This document shows, in pieces, positions 32,792 through 41,459 of a DNA stretch of 53,952 nucleotides; position 1 is the first letter of the stretch; each line of letters begins with the position of its first letter. The position numbers and the translations under genes were made by a program. The DNA comes from an uncultured bacterium (GTDB lineage: Bacteria > Planctomycetota > UBA1135 > GCA-002686595). Under the pieces are notes generated by a model, which ran no database searches, was not told the origin of the DNA, and worked only from the letters and a program-made list of their open reading frames with translations. Location of the stretch: assembly GCA_905480285.1 (NCBI GenBank), contig CAJQPT010000033.1, positions 1 to 53,952 on the forward strand. The letters run 5' to 3'.

Positions 32792-32863
32792 TCCGTCATA
32801 CGGACCGTCATACGGACCGTCATACGGTCCGTCACCCGGTCAGTCACCCGGTCAGTCACCCGG
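32792..32863 (-). repeat. Six tandem 12-bp units spanning the DUF4340 gene stop
   Basis: On the minus strand the units are CCGGGTGACTGA (32863-32852 and 32851-32840), CCGGGTGACGGA (32839-32828) and three CCGTATGACGGT/A units (32827-32792). The first unit contains the stop codon of the DUF4340 gene and the second repeats it. Beyond that the frame reads PGDG and PYDG units and stays open to a TAG at 32621. Confidence 0.92.
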
Positions 32864-34642
32864 CCGGTCCGGCTTGCGGTCCACGATGGCCTGCAGGTCC
32901 CCGAGCAGCTCTTGCCGGGACAGCACGGCCCGTAGCGCGCCGAGCTGAACCTGGGCTTCCCCGCTCGCTGTCCGGCCGAAGCGAGCCTCGTGGACCTCGC
33001 CGTCCCCCCCGACAAAGCGCACCTCGACGGGGCTCAAGAGTTCCTCTCGCTCGCCTTCGGCGATGTGCCGCTCGGCCTTCAGGAAGAGCAGGTGATCGAG
33101 CACAGGGTCGAGCTCCCTCGCGGGGATCTTGGTGCCCTTCGGACGCCAGTCGAAGGAGTTGGCCCGGACCCACTCGCGAGCCCTCCCGTCCTGCTGGATT
33201 CGAAGCTGTCGCAGCCGAACATTGGAGAGGGTCCAGAGCTCTCGGTCGAGGAGGCTCTCGAAGGGCAACTCGAGGATCTCGGCGAAGGTCGGATCCAGCG
33301 CCCCCATGATCTTGTCTCCGTCCCGCAGGAGCGGGAGCACCTCCGTCCCCTCGGCGTTGCGAGTCGCCTTGGCGATGGCGCCGCCTTGAACGAGGCCGTC
33401 CACGGTCTCCACCCAGACGCCACGGTCCCGGGAACCCACGGGGAAGAACTCACTCCCGTCCGTGTCGATGAAGTACTGCACCACCGGCGCGTCCTCGAGG
33501 GTCGAGATCAGATCCTCGATTCGACGGCGGTCCCCGGGGAGGTCCGCCGAATACTCCGCGACCCCCTCTGATCGCCTGGAGACGGACCAGCCGTCTCCCA
33601 CGGGTCGAAGGCGAACGGAGCGCGCGCCCCGCCCGATCAGGATCTCCTTGAGCTCATCCCGCTTGAAGCGCACGAATTGGCCCTCCAGAAAGCTGGTCAC
33701 GGGCTCGCGCAAGCGGAGCACATCGAGCGGTTCCAGCTCGAAGACGGCCTTCTCTTCTCCGCGCCGGCAGAAGACCCGCCCCTCCTCGGAGGCGACCTGG
33801 ATGGTCTGCACGACCCCGCTCAATGACGTCGCGCTGATCGACATCCACGGGGCATCCAGGCCGAAGAGCGCGAGGTCCACGTCGGAGCGATCGCTCGCGA
33901 TCCTCTTGGCCTCTAGCCGGTTCAAGAAGCGGGTCCAAAGCGTGAAGAGCTCCGGGTCCCCCTGGGCCTGGGAGGGAGCATCAATCCGCCAGCCAGCCCC
34001 TGCGCGGAAGGCCCGCATCCCGAGGCCCTGCTGCTCACCCTGGTCGTACCACCCACCGATGCGTTCGAGGGCCACGACCTCATCCGCCCGGAGCGCGAAG
34101 ATGCGCTTGGAGCGGTACTCGTTGAGGCCCAGCGTGAAGGGCGTCTCGAAGTTCCGGAGGGTCCGGTAGATCTTGCCGTCGCGGCGCACATAGACGCGCA
34201 TGCCGTCGAGGTCCACGGCGCCGAGCTCGACGCGCGTGCGGCGAGGTTCGCCGCCCTCGATCTCCTCCTCCACCTCGATGAAGCCCTCGGGCGGCTCGAA
34301 GGACCTGCTCGCTTGCTCCACGAGGGCCTCCGGGACCGCCACCACGCGGTTGCGCAGGACCACCTCCACGATCTCAAGGACCTGGTTCTGCTCCGCAGGC
34401 CAGGCGATGGGGTCGGTGATGAACCACTGCCCCGCCACGTCGCGCTCGAAGCGCAGGTGCATCGAGCCCTTGATGTCCTCGAGCCGAATCGCGGCGAGCC
34501 GGCTCCGGTCCACGCCGGGGAAGAGCGCCTCCGAGGCACCGTCGGCCGGGCCCGTCTGGGCCTCGCGCTCGGTCTGCAGGTAAGCGACCGCGCCGAGGGC
34601 GAGGACCGCGACGAGGAGGATCAGTGTGGTCAGGCGATTCAT
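32852..34642 (-). CDS. DUF4340 domain-containing membrane-anchored protein
   Basis: 596 residues. An N-terminal membrane anchor (TTLILLVAVLALGAVAYL, residues 4-21) precedes a long periplasmic region made of repeated DUF4340-type units: LFPGVDRSRLAAIRLE, GQWFITDPIAWPAEQNQVLEIVEVV, DGKIYRTLRNFE, SVSRRSEGVAEYSADLPGDRRRIEDLISTL. DUF4340 proteins usually sit beside GldG-like proteins and an ABC exporter; their job is unknown. The ATG overlaps the GldG-like stop by four bases (ATGA). The stop lies in a 12-bp tandem repeat that carries two in-phase TGA codons. Confidence 0.88.
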   Translation of the reverse strand: MNRLTTLILLVAVLALGAVAYLQTEREAQTGPADGASEALFPGVDRSRLAAIRLEDIKGSMHLRFERDVAGQWFITDPIAWPAEQNQVLEIVEVVLRNRVVAVPEALVEQASRSFEPPEGFIEVEEEIEGGEPRRTRVELGAVDLDGMRVYVRRDGKIYRTLRNFETPFTLGLNEYRSKRIFALRADEVVALERIGGWYDQGEQQGLGMRAFRAGAGWRIDAPSQAQGDPELFTLWTRFLNRLEAKRIASDRSDVDLALFGLDAPWMSISATSLSGVVQTIQVASEEGRVFCRRGEEKAVFELEPLDVLRLREPVTSFLEGQFVRFKRDELKEILIGRGARSVRLRPVGDGWSVSRRSEGVAEYSADLPGDRRRIEDLISTLEDAPVVQYFIDTDGSEFFPVGSRDRGVWVETVDGLVQGGAIAKATRNAEGTEVLPLLRDGDKIMGALDPTFAEILELPFESLLDRELWTLSNVRLRQLRIQQDGRAREWVRANSFDWRPKGTKIPARELDPVLDHLLFLKAERHIAEGEREELLSPVEVRFVGGDGEVHEARFGRTASGEAQVQLGALRAVLSRQELLGDLQAIVDRKPDRPGD

Positions 34643-36249
34643 CTCGCGTCTCCCTCGGAGTTGGGCGTCTTAGCGATCACTCGCCGGCTGCCGCGCATGC
34701 GGCGCCACCACACCAAGGCGCCCGCCAGGAGCGCGCCCAGGGGGAGGTAGTACTGGGCAACATTCATGACCCAGACCGCGCCCTCGGGTCGATCGAGGGG
34801 GAGGTACCGCAGGTCGGCGCCCTTCTCCTCCATGACGATCCGGTGCTCCCGATCGAGCAGCCAGTTGAAGGCGGCACGGAAGAGGTCCGCAGCGCGCATC
34901 GAAGGTTCCCCGAGGGCGGTGTTGGAGAGCATGAACTGCGAGCCCAGCGCCACGATCCGGATCTTGGGGTCGACCTCCAGCCCCTTGGGCGCGTCGACCT
35001 CCACCATCGGCGGCCTGTGGACCGTGGCCGCGAGAGGGAAGGAACGGAACGTCCCGTCCAACGCGGGGTCGTGATATCGGTCACCGGGCGGAGCATCCAG
35101 CCAGGAGGCCGGGGAGGACATGAACAGGTTCTGCGCCACGCCATCCTCTGGCTGCAGACCCACCTGGATCCGATGGGAGTAGTTGAACTGGAAGGCCTCC
35201 CCTGCGGTCCGCATGGCGCGCAGGATCGGGTGCCGGCTCATGAGGTCCGGCGTCACGACGTTCCACTCGCACCGGGGGTCGCCCCCTTCAACGAGGATTC
35301 CACGCTGCGAATAGAACGCGCCCGCGATGCGCCCCTCGCTGACCTCCAGCCCGAAGTGCTCCAGGAGGTCAGGAACGACGCTGTTGCGGAGGCCCTCAGC
35401 ATCCACCGCCGGGGCCACCAGGAGGCGCCCGCCGGCCTCCACGTAGCTCACGACCTCGGCGTACATGTCCTCCGGCCAAGCGACATCCGGCCCGACCACT
35501 GCCACGGCGTCGCAGTCCTCGGGCAAGGGGCCATCCTCGAGGTAGTTCCAGCGGTGCACCCGCAGTCCGTCCCCCTCGAGCTCCTCCGAGAGCAGCCCCA
35601 GCCCGAATGGGTCGACGCTCTCCAGGGCGTCGGGCTCGCCGAACCCGTGGGTGAAATAGACGTGCCGTTCGGCCCCCTTCGTCACGTCCAGGATCGCCCC
35701 GATGATGGCCCGCTCGGCATCGAACTCCACGACCTTGGGGGGCAGCTTCGCCACGGGGTTGCCGAGGTCGAACACCGCGAGGTCCCCCGACATGGCCAGG
35801 AACTCGCGGCGCTCCCCGTTGGAGATGACGAGCCCGTTCTCGTAGCCCCGAAGGCGCAGCTGCTGCTGCCGGACGCGCCAGGCCTCCTGATCCGCGGTGT
35901 CGACCGCCTGGATCGCGACGCGGCCCGCGGCGGCCTCCTCCATCATCACCAGCAGTCGATCGGTGCGGACCAGGACCTCCTGGCCGAGCGCCGTCAGCGG
36001 CGCGTCCATCGGTCGGAAGAGGATGTCCACCTGGATGTCCGATTCCAGCTGCTCCAACACCCCCAGGCTCGCCGTGGAGAGGGTGTTGCTGCCCGCCGAG
36101 GTGAGGTCGATCCGGTGACGGAGTCCGGGCCTCGCCACGAGCCAGTTCACCAGCAGCAGCGCGGCCAGGGCGAGGACGACGGTGAGGAACACCTGGACGC
36201 CAATCCCGAACCGCGAGAGGCCGCCGACCCGTGCGTTGGAGCCGCTCAT
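34639..36249 (-). CDS. GldG-like ABC transporter auxiliary protein
   Basis: 536 residues from ATG 36249, chosen over a GTG nine bases upstream because it forms an ATGA overlap with the permease gene. An N-terminal membrane helix (about 15-35) is followed by the hallmark RHRIDLTSAGSNTLSTASLGVLEQLESDIQVDILF. Then come a GldG/ABC_transp_aux domain with ENGLVISNGERREFLAMSGDLAVFD, VYFTHGFGEPD, DCDAVAVVGPDVAWPED and GGRLLVAP, and a C-terminal membrane segment before a basic tail. In Bacteroidota GldG helps gliding; homologues elsewhere have no assigned role. Confidence 0.9.
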   Translation of the reverse strand: MSGSNARVGGLSRFGIGVQVFLTVVLALAALLLVNWLVARPGLRHRIDLTSAGSNTLSTASLGVLEQLESDIQVDILFRPMDAPLTALGQEVLVRTDRLLVMMEEAAAGRVAIQAVDTADQEAWRVRQQQLRLRGYENGLVISNGERREFLAMSGDLAVFDLGNPVAKLPPKVVEFDAERAIIGAILDVTKGAERHVYFTHGFGEPDALESVDPFGLGLLSEELEGDGLRVHRWNYLEDGPLPEDCDAVAVVGPDVAWPEDMYAEVVSYVEAGGRLLVAPAVDAEGLRNSVVPDLLEHFGLEVSEGRIAGAFYSQRGILVEGGDPRCEWNVVTPDLMSRHPILRAMRTAGEAFQFNYSHRIQVGLQPEDGVAQNLFMSSPASWLDAPPGDRYHDPALDGTFRSFPLAATVHRPPMVEVDAPKGLEVDPKIRIVALGSQFMLSNTALGEPSMRAADLFRAAFNWLLDREHRIVMEEKGADLRYLPLDRPEGAVWVMNVAQYYLPLGALLAGALVWWRRMRGSRRVIAKTPNSEGDAR

Positions 36250-37034
36250 CCTCGCCACCTCCGGGCCTCGATGGAGCGCGCCGTGAGGAAGAGGAAGAAG
36301 CTGATCCAGGTCAGGAAGAAGACCAGCTCGGAGCTATCGAGGACACCCAGCTGGAACGAGCGCCCGAAGTGCCGGAGGGCGTCCATGCTCGCCACGATGT
36401 TCCCCATCAGATCCGTCAGGGCGGCCTGCCCCTCCGCCGAGGAGGTGAGGAGCGGCACCAGGTAGAGCATGAGCTGCGAGGCGAGGAAGGGGAGCGCGAT
36501 CCACATCAGGCAGGCGATCATGCTCAGGAAGGCGGCCAGCAGCGGCGTCGACGTGAGGGTCGCGGCCAGCATTCCGATGGAGACGAACAGCCCCGACACC
36601 AGGATGGTCCCGAACCACGTCCCGAGCACCGCGGGCCAGTCCGGCGGCCCACCGGCGAGGTGCAGGGACAAGGCGTAGATCAGGGAGGACGACCAGATCA
36701 CGGCCAGGAAGCCGGTGGCGGCGAGGAACTTCCCCACCACAACCGCCGCGTCGCTGACCGGCGCGGTGAGCAGGTACTCCAGGGTGCCGCTCCGCGACTC
36801 CTCGGCGACCAGCCGCATGGACAGCAGCGCCGGCAGGAAGATCATCCAGAGCCAAAAGCTCGCGCCCGTCATGGCGTCGGTGAGCGAGGCCGTGACGTTG
36901 AACTGGGTCTGATACAGGGTGTTCGAGAAGAGCAGCCCGTTGAGGAACAGCACCACGAGGAGGATGACCCACGTGAACGGAGCCATGAACAGGCCGCTAA
37001 GCTCCCGGCGAGCGACGGTGAAGGTGCCGATCAT
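36246..37034 (-). CDS. ABC transporter permease (GldF-like, ABC-2 type)
   Basis: 262 residues with six hydrophobic segments, the usual ABC-2 permease layout. MIGTFTVARRELSGLFMAPFTWVILLVVLFL begins it; RLVAEESRSGTLEYLLTAPVSDAAVVVGKFLAA is the conserved cytoplasmic coupling region that contacts the ATPase. Four-base overlaps on both sides (ATGA with the ATPase upstream and the GldG-like gene downstream) show it belongs to a single translational unit. Confidence 0.94.
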   Translation of the reverse strand: MIGTFTVARRELSGLFMAPFTWVILLVVLFLNGLLFSNTLYQTQFNVTASLTDAMTGASFWLWMIFLPALLSMRLVAEESRSGTLEYLLTAPVSDAAVVVGKFLAATGFLAVIWSSSLIYALSLHLAGGPPDWPAVLGTWFGTILVSGLFVSIGMLAATLTSTPLLAAFLSMIACLMWIALPFLASQLMLYLVPLLTSSAEGQAALTDLMGNIVASMDALRHFGRSFQLGVLDSSELVFFLTWISFFLFLTARSIEARRWRG

Positions 37035-38323
37035 GACTCGCCCTCGCCCGAATCGTCCGCTTCGTCCCCCGCCCCGCTGGCCTCATTGGCCGGCGCATCC
37101 ACCGAGACGGGCTTCGAGAGATCACGCGACGCCCCCCGGTCGAACGGGTTGAGGCTGTAGATGATCTTCGAGCCCGTGTTCCCAGGCGTCCCCAGCGGCA
37201 GCGGCGAGGTCTCGGTCGGGGCCTGAGAGAGCTCCAGGCCCGACGCAGGGACCCCCGCGTCGGGGGCAGCGGCGTCGGCAGCGGCGGCGTCAGCGGCGGC
37301 GGGCGAGGCCAACTCGCTCGCTGCGACCGGAGACGGTGCTCCCGCTCCGGTGAGCGACGCAGCCCCCGGGCCAGTCAGGTCGTCGAGGCTGCGGCCCGTC
37401 ACGAGCCGGGTGAACAGCTGCTCCAGGGTCGGGCGCTGCCAGGAGAGCTCCCGAAGGGCCCAGCTCTGGGTCATGGCGAGGGCGCCGATGTCCTCCCGGA
37501 GGTCCCCCTCCCCGCGCACCTGAAACGACTGGTGGATCCCGACGCGATCGCCCGTCGCCACCGACTCCACGCCGGGGAGGGTGCCGATCAGCGAGGCCAT
37601 GTCCTCGGCGGACGCCGCACCCATGACCTCGACCGCCACGTGGCCGCCGCCCCCGAGCGAGGCGGCGAGCTCTGCGGGCTTCCCATCGGCGACCTTACGG
37701 CCCTCGTGGAGAATGATCACTCGGGGGGCCACCGACTCGACCTCTGCGAGGATGTGCGAGGACAACAGCACGGTGCGGTCGTCAGCGAGAGAGTGAATCA
37801 GATCCCGAACCTCGCCGCGCTGGATGGGGTCCAGCCCGCTCGTCGGCTCGTCGAGGACGAGGACCTCCGGGTCGGGCAGCAGCGCCACGGCGAGACCGAC
37901 TCGCTGCTTGAGTCCGCGGGAGAGGGTCCCCACCAGCTGCTTCCCACGGTCCTGGACGCCGACCCGCTCGAGCACCTCGGGGATGCGGCTTCGCATGGTG
38001 TGTCGGTCCATGCGATGCAGTCGCCCCTGAAAGCGCATCATCTCCACGACTCGCAGCTCGGGATAGAGCGGGACCGACTCCGGGAGGTACCCGATCGAAC
38101 GGCGCACGCCCATGGAGTCCCGCTGCACGTCGTGCCCAGCCACCACGAGGCGCTCCGCCTTGGTGGCCGCCAGGTAGCCCGCGAGGATCCGGATGGTGGT
38201 GGTCTTGCCGGCACCATTGGGACCGAGGAACCCGACGACCTCGCCGCGGCCGACCTCGAAGCTGAGGTCGTCGACGGCGGTCAGCGCGCCGTACCGGCGG
38301 GTCAGGTTGGCCACTTCGATCAT
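37031..38323 (-). CDS. ABC transporter ATP-binding protein with long C-terminal tail
   Basis: 430 residues. Walker A GPNGAGKT (about 34-41), Q-loop region GYLPESVPLYPELRVVEMM, signature LSRGLKQR, Walker B VLVLDEPTSGLDP and switch His in LLSSHILAEVE are all present. After the normal end of about 310 residues there is a 120-residue tail: an Ala/Asp/Pro-rich stretch, then GSKIIYSLNPFDRGASRD and an acidic finish. Such tails are unusual for GldA-like ATPases. It drives the permease at 36246-37034. A clear promoter is not visible in the 213 bases before it. Confidence 0.94.
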   Translation of the reverse strand: MIEVANLTRRYGALTAVDDLSFEVGRGEVVGFLGPNGAGKTTTIRILAGYLAATKAERLVVAGHDVQRDSMGVRRSIGYLPESVPLYPELRVVEMMRFQGRLHRMDRHTMRSRIPEVLERVGVQDRGKQLVGTLSRGLKQRVGLAVALLPDPEVLVLDEPTSGLDPIQRGEVRDLIHSLADDRTVLLSSHILAEVESVAPRVIILHEGRKVADGKPAELAASLGGGGHVAVEVMGAASAEDMASLIGTLPGVESVATGDRVGIHQSFQVRGEGDLREDIGALAMTQSWALRELSWQRPTLEQLFTRLVTGRSLDDLTGPGAASLTGAGAPSPVAASELASPAAADAAAADAAAPDAGVPASGLELSQAPTETSPLPLGTPGNTGSKIIYSLNPFDRGASRDLSKPVSVDAPANEASGAGDEADDSGEGES

Positions 38324-38536
38324 GGTCTGGTGGGGGTGCTCGGTTTGGAGTCTGGGCCTGGATGCTCGATCTGCCCGGCATCCGTTGGGGTGGAGCGTGG
38401 GCCTACGGATCCGCCAGGCTCCAGTTGGGGCGCGTAAGGGTAGTCGCGGGAGGTCTGGTTACAAACCGTGTGCCGCGCCGAATCGCCCGCGCCGTGTACG
38501 GTGTGCGCTCAGGTCCCCTCTCCCGCCCCCTTCCCC

Positions 38537-39472
38537 ATGCAACGACGCCACTTTCTCCGCGGAGCCGCCGCAGCCGCGGCCACCGCCGCAGCGCCCTCCG
38601 TGTTCGCCTCCGCCCTCGGGAGTGAGCGACTCAGCACATCACCCCCTGCGCGCCCCGCCCAGGGATTCGGCCTGCGCTACGCCCCCCACTTCGGGATGTT
38701 CCGTGCCCACGCTGGCGACGATCTGGTGGACCAGCTGCGCTTCATGAAGGACGAGGGCTTCACCGCCCTCGAGGACAACGGGATGAAGGGCCGGGACGAC
38801 GCGACCCAGGATCGCGTGGCCGCCGCGATGGCCGAGATGGACATGGCCATGGGCGTCTTCGTGGCCCACGTGGACATGCGCAACCCGACCTTCGTGGAGC
38901 CCCCCGCCAAGGCCCGTGAGCGCATCGAGGCGGACATGAAGCGCTCGGTGGAGGTGGCCAAGCGCGTCAACGCAAAGTGGTGCACCGTCGTCCCGGGCGC
39001 CATGAAGCGAAACGTGCCCCACGAGTACCAGATGGCCAACGCCATCGACAACCTGCGCTTCGCCGCGGAGATCCTGGAGCCCGCCGGCCTTGTCGCCGTC
39101 CTCGAGCCCCTCAACCCCTGGCGCGATCATCCCGGGCTCATGCTGCGCGGCATGCCCCAGGCGTACATGATCTGCCGGGCGGTCGACTCGCCCTCGGTCA
39201 AGATCCTGGACGACCTCTACCACCAGCAGATCACCGAGGGGAACCTCATCCCGAACCTCGACCGCTCCTGGAGCGAGATCGCCTACATCCAGGTCGGCGA
39301 TAACCCTGGGCGCAAGGAGCCCAGCACCGGCGAGATCGGGTATCGCAACGTCTTCCGCCATCTGAAGAAGAAGGGCTACACCGGTATCGTCGGCATGGAG
39401 CACGGCAACGCCTCCGGCGGAAAGGAAGGCGAGCGAGCCGTGATCGACGCGTACATCGACGCCGACAGCTGA
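38537..39472 (+). CDS. Tat-exported sugar phosphate isomerase/epimerase-like protein
   Basis: 311 residues from ATG 38537, which gives a twin-arginine signal MQRRHFLRGAAAAAATAAA; longer in-frame readings would bury it. The mature part is a xylose-isomerase-like TIM barrel: APHFGMFRAHAGDDLVDQLRFMKDEGFTALEDNGMKGRDD, KWCTVVPGA, VAVLEPLNPW (metal-binding Glu), VKILDDLYHQQITEGN (Asp and His), WSEIAYIQVGDNPGRKEPSTGEIGYRNVF and GIVGMEHG. Closest in pattern to hydroxypyruvate isomerase (Hyi)-type proteins. The export signal suggests it acts outside the cytoplasm, perhaps on released sugars. Confidence 0.88.
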   Translation: MQRRHFLRGAAAAAATAAAPSVFASALGSERLSTSPPARPAQGFGLRYAPHFGMFRAHAGDDLVDQLRFMKDEGFTALEDNGMKGRDDATQDRVAAAMAEMDMAMGVFVAHVDMRNPTFVEPPAKARERIEADMKRSVEVAKRVNAKWCTVVPGAMKRNVPHEYQMANAIDNLRFAAEILEPAGLVAVLEPLNPWRDHPGLMLRGMPQAYMICRAVDSPSVKILDDLYHQQITEGNLIPNLDRSWSEIAYIQVGDNPGRKEPSTGEIGYRNVFRHLKKKGYTGIVGMEHGNASGGKEGERAVIDAYIDADS

Positions 39473-39737
39473 GCACCCGCGGCGGCGGCCCGTCCCGGCC
39501 GCCTCGCCCCTCTCCCTTCAAAATTCTCTCCACCCCTCTGGCTCCAGGGCCTTCTGCACGAGCCTCTCTGCCTGGGCCTTCCCCCCGGGTCTCCTCATCC
39601 GGCCTCCTGAGGCCTCCCTCCATCCAGTCTCCCCGCTCGCTCGCCTGACGCCACCGCCCCGACCGGGCAGCCGGCGCCCAGGCAGGTGGCAGCAGGGGCG
39701 CACCATCGAGATCACGCCGACGCAACGGCGCACGCAC

Positions 39738-41300
39738 ATGAGCAACACCGAGATCGACGAACTGAAGCGTGAGGTCGCGGCCCTGCGCGACGAGCTCCAC
39801 CGCACCCGACAGCAGGCCGATACGAGCTACTACTTCTCGGAAGAGGCGGAGCATGACCTCTCCGGCGAGGCGCACATGCCCGACGCCGGCCTGCCCGCCA
39901 AGACCGTCAAGACCCTGATCGAGAACGCCCACTCCCTCGACTTCGATCAGAAGCTCAACACGTCGTCGTACGTGAACGTGAGCTTCGAGCCCGAGGAGGA
40001 GGAGGTCGCGCTCATGGGGCTGCAGGTCAACCTCGCGGACCAGACCGTCTACCCCAAGTCGTACGCGATCCACGACTCGGTGGTGAACATGATCGCGACC
40101 CTGTGGAACTGCCCCAAGCCCGACGACTTCGACGAGTATGGCGTCTACCCCGGCGCCGGCACGGTCGGCTCCACCGAGGCCTGCCTGCTCGCAGGCCTCG
40201 CCCTCAAGTTCCGCTGGCGCGCCTGGTATCAGAAGCGCCACGGGCTGAGCGACGACGAGGTCCGCGCCATCCGGCCCAACGTCGTGATCTCCACCTGCTA
40301 CCAGGCGGCGTGGGAGAAGCTCTTCAAGTACCTCGACATCGAGCCCCGCCTTGTCGCGCCCTCTCGCGACACCTTCAAGGTCGACCCGGAGGGCGTCCGC
40401 GAGGCCATCGACGAGAAGACCATGGCCGTGGTCTGCATCATGGGCAACCACTACGGCGGCCAGTACGACCCCGTATGGGACGTGGACAAGGTCGTCACCG
40501 AGGTGAACGGCGCCAACGGCTGGCAGGTCGGCATCCACGTGGACGCCGCCTCCGGCGGCTTCATCGCGCCGTTCCAGGATGACCTGCCGGCCTGGGACTT
40601 CCGCCTCGCGAACGTGCTCTCCATCTCCTCCAGCGGGCACAAGTACGGGGAATCCTGCTGCGGCACGGGCTGGGTGGTCTGGCGCGAGCGCCACGACCTC
40701 AGCGAGCACGTGGCGATCTCCGTCACCTACCTCGGAGGCAAGGCCGACTCCTACACGCTCAACTTCTCACGGCCCGCCAGCGGGGTCTACGTGCAGTTCT
40801 ACAAGCTGCTGCGCTTCGGCATGGCCGGCTACCGCCAGTGCGAGGAGAACATGATGCGCAACGCCAGCTTCCTGCGGGACGGGCTACGCGCCATGGACCA
40901 CGACGGCAAGCCGCGCTTCGTCCTCCTGGATGACGGCGACGAGCACTGCCTCCCGGTGGTCACCGCGATGCTCAACCCCGACGCGGGCTTCACCTTCGAT
41001 GACATCGACCTCCAGCACGTGCTCTCCCAGCACCACTGGTACGTCAGCGGCTACAAGATGAGCTACGAGCATCCGATCAGCGAGGACACCCTGCCCCTCT
41101 TCCACGACGCGAAGGCGGACCAGTCCATGTTCCGCATCGTCGTGAAAGGCAACCTCACCCGGGACATGGCCGAGGACCTCCTCGAGTCCTTCAACGCCGC
41201 TCTGAGCTTCCTTGACTCGGTGGACTTCTCAAGCCTGCACGGCGTGTCCACCCGGGACATGCGCCACAAGGACCAGCGCATCGTCAGCAACCACTGCTAG
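39738..41300 (+). CDS. PLP-dependent glutamate decarboxylase-like enzyme (group II)
   Basis: 520 residues, slightly longer than GadB because of an N-terminal coiled-coil-like segment (residues 1-30). The PLP fold is complete: GVYPGAGTVGSTEACLLAGLALK, STCYQAAWEKLFKYLDIE, VCIMGNHYGGQYDPV, HVDAASGGFIAPF (267-279), and SISSSGHKYGE with the Schiff-base Lys302. GadB-type substrate elements differ: the NLATFCQT segment reads NTSSYVNVSF, and the SGHKYGLVYPGVGW loop reads SGHKYGESCCGTGW. So it belongs to the GAD family, but glutamate may not be the substrate. A 265-base leader region with an AT-rich patch (TTCAAAATTCT near 39518) precedes it; a strong hairpin follows. Confidence 0.85.
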   Translation: MSNTEIDELKREVAALRDELHRTRQQADTSYYFSEEAEHDLSGEAHMPDAGLPAKTVKTLIENAHSLDFDQKLNTSSYVNVSFEPEEEEVALMGLQVNLADQTVYPKSYAIHDSVVNMIATLWNCPKPDDFDEYGVYPGAGTVGSTEACLLAGLALKFRWRAWYQKRHGLSDDEVRAIRPNVVISTCYQAAWEKLFKYLDIEPRLVAPSRDTFKVDPEGVREAIDEKTMAVVCIMGNHYGGQYDPVWDVDKVVTEVNGANGWQVGIHVDAASGGFIAPFQDDLPAWDFRLANVLSISSSGHKYGESCCGTGWVVWRERHDLSEHVAISVTYLGGKADSYTLNFSRPASGVYVQFYKLLRFGMAGYRQCEENMMRNASFLRDGLRAMDHDGKPRFVLLDDGDEHCLPVVTAMLNPDAGFTFDDIDLQHVLSQHHWYVSGYKMSYEHPISEDTLPLFHDAKADQSMFRIVVKGNLTRDMAEDLLESFNAALSFLDSVDFSSLHGVSTRDMRHKDQRIVSNHC

Positions 41301-41348
41301 CGGCACGGCGCCGCACGGCGGTGGCCCCGGACAACCGTTCCATCCAAC

Positions 41349-41380
41349 ACAGGTGCCATCCAAGGACAGGTGCCATCAAG
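41349..41380. repeat. Direct repeat ACAGGTGCCATC x2
   Basis: ACAGGTGCCATCCAAGG (41349-41365) and ACAGGTGCCATCAAG (41366-41380) lie head to tail. The second copy runs into the left arm of the terminator hairpin. Confidence 0.85.
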
Positions 41381-41417
41381 AAGGCGGCGGCTCCCACACG
41401 GGAGCCGCCGCCTTCTT
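41378..41417. terminator. Perfect 18-bp hairpin, bidirectional terminator
   Basis: Left arm 41378-41395 (AAGAAGGCGGCGGCTCCC), 4-base loop ACAC, right arm 41400-41417, complementary at every position. It sits between the convergent decarboxylase (ends 41300) and lipase-like gene (stop at 41460), so it can stop both. There is no long T tract on either side. Confidence 0.88.
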
Positions 41418-41459
41418 CGCGCCTTCCCCCCCCCGCGGCGCCGGGCCTCGCAGCGCGGA

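Noticed and set aside
32621-32863. TGA recoded as glycine in the DUF4340 gene
   Set aside because: TGA is the normal stop of many genes in this window, including at ATGA overlaps, so recoding is not supported.
32780-32870. CRISPR-like array
   Set aside because: Units are 12 bp, contiguous and without spacers; it is a simple tandem repeat.
34624-36465. 613-codon plus-strand frame over the GldG-like gene
   Set aside because: Antisense to a conserved gene with ATGA overlaps on both sides; the translation has no recognisable domain.
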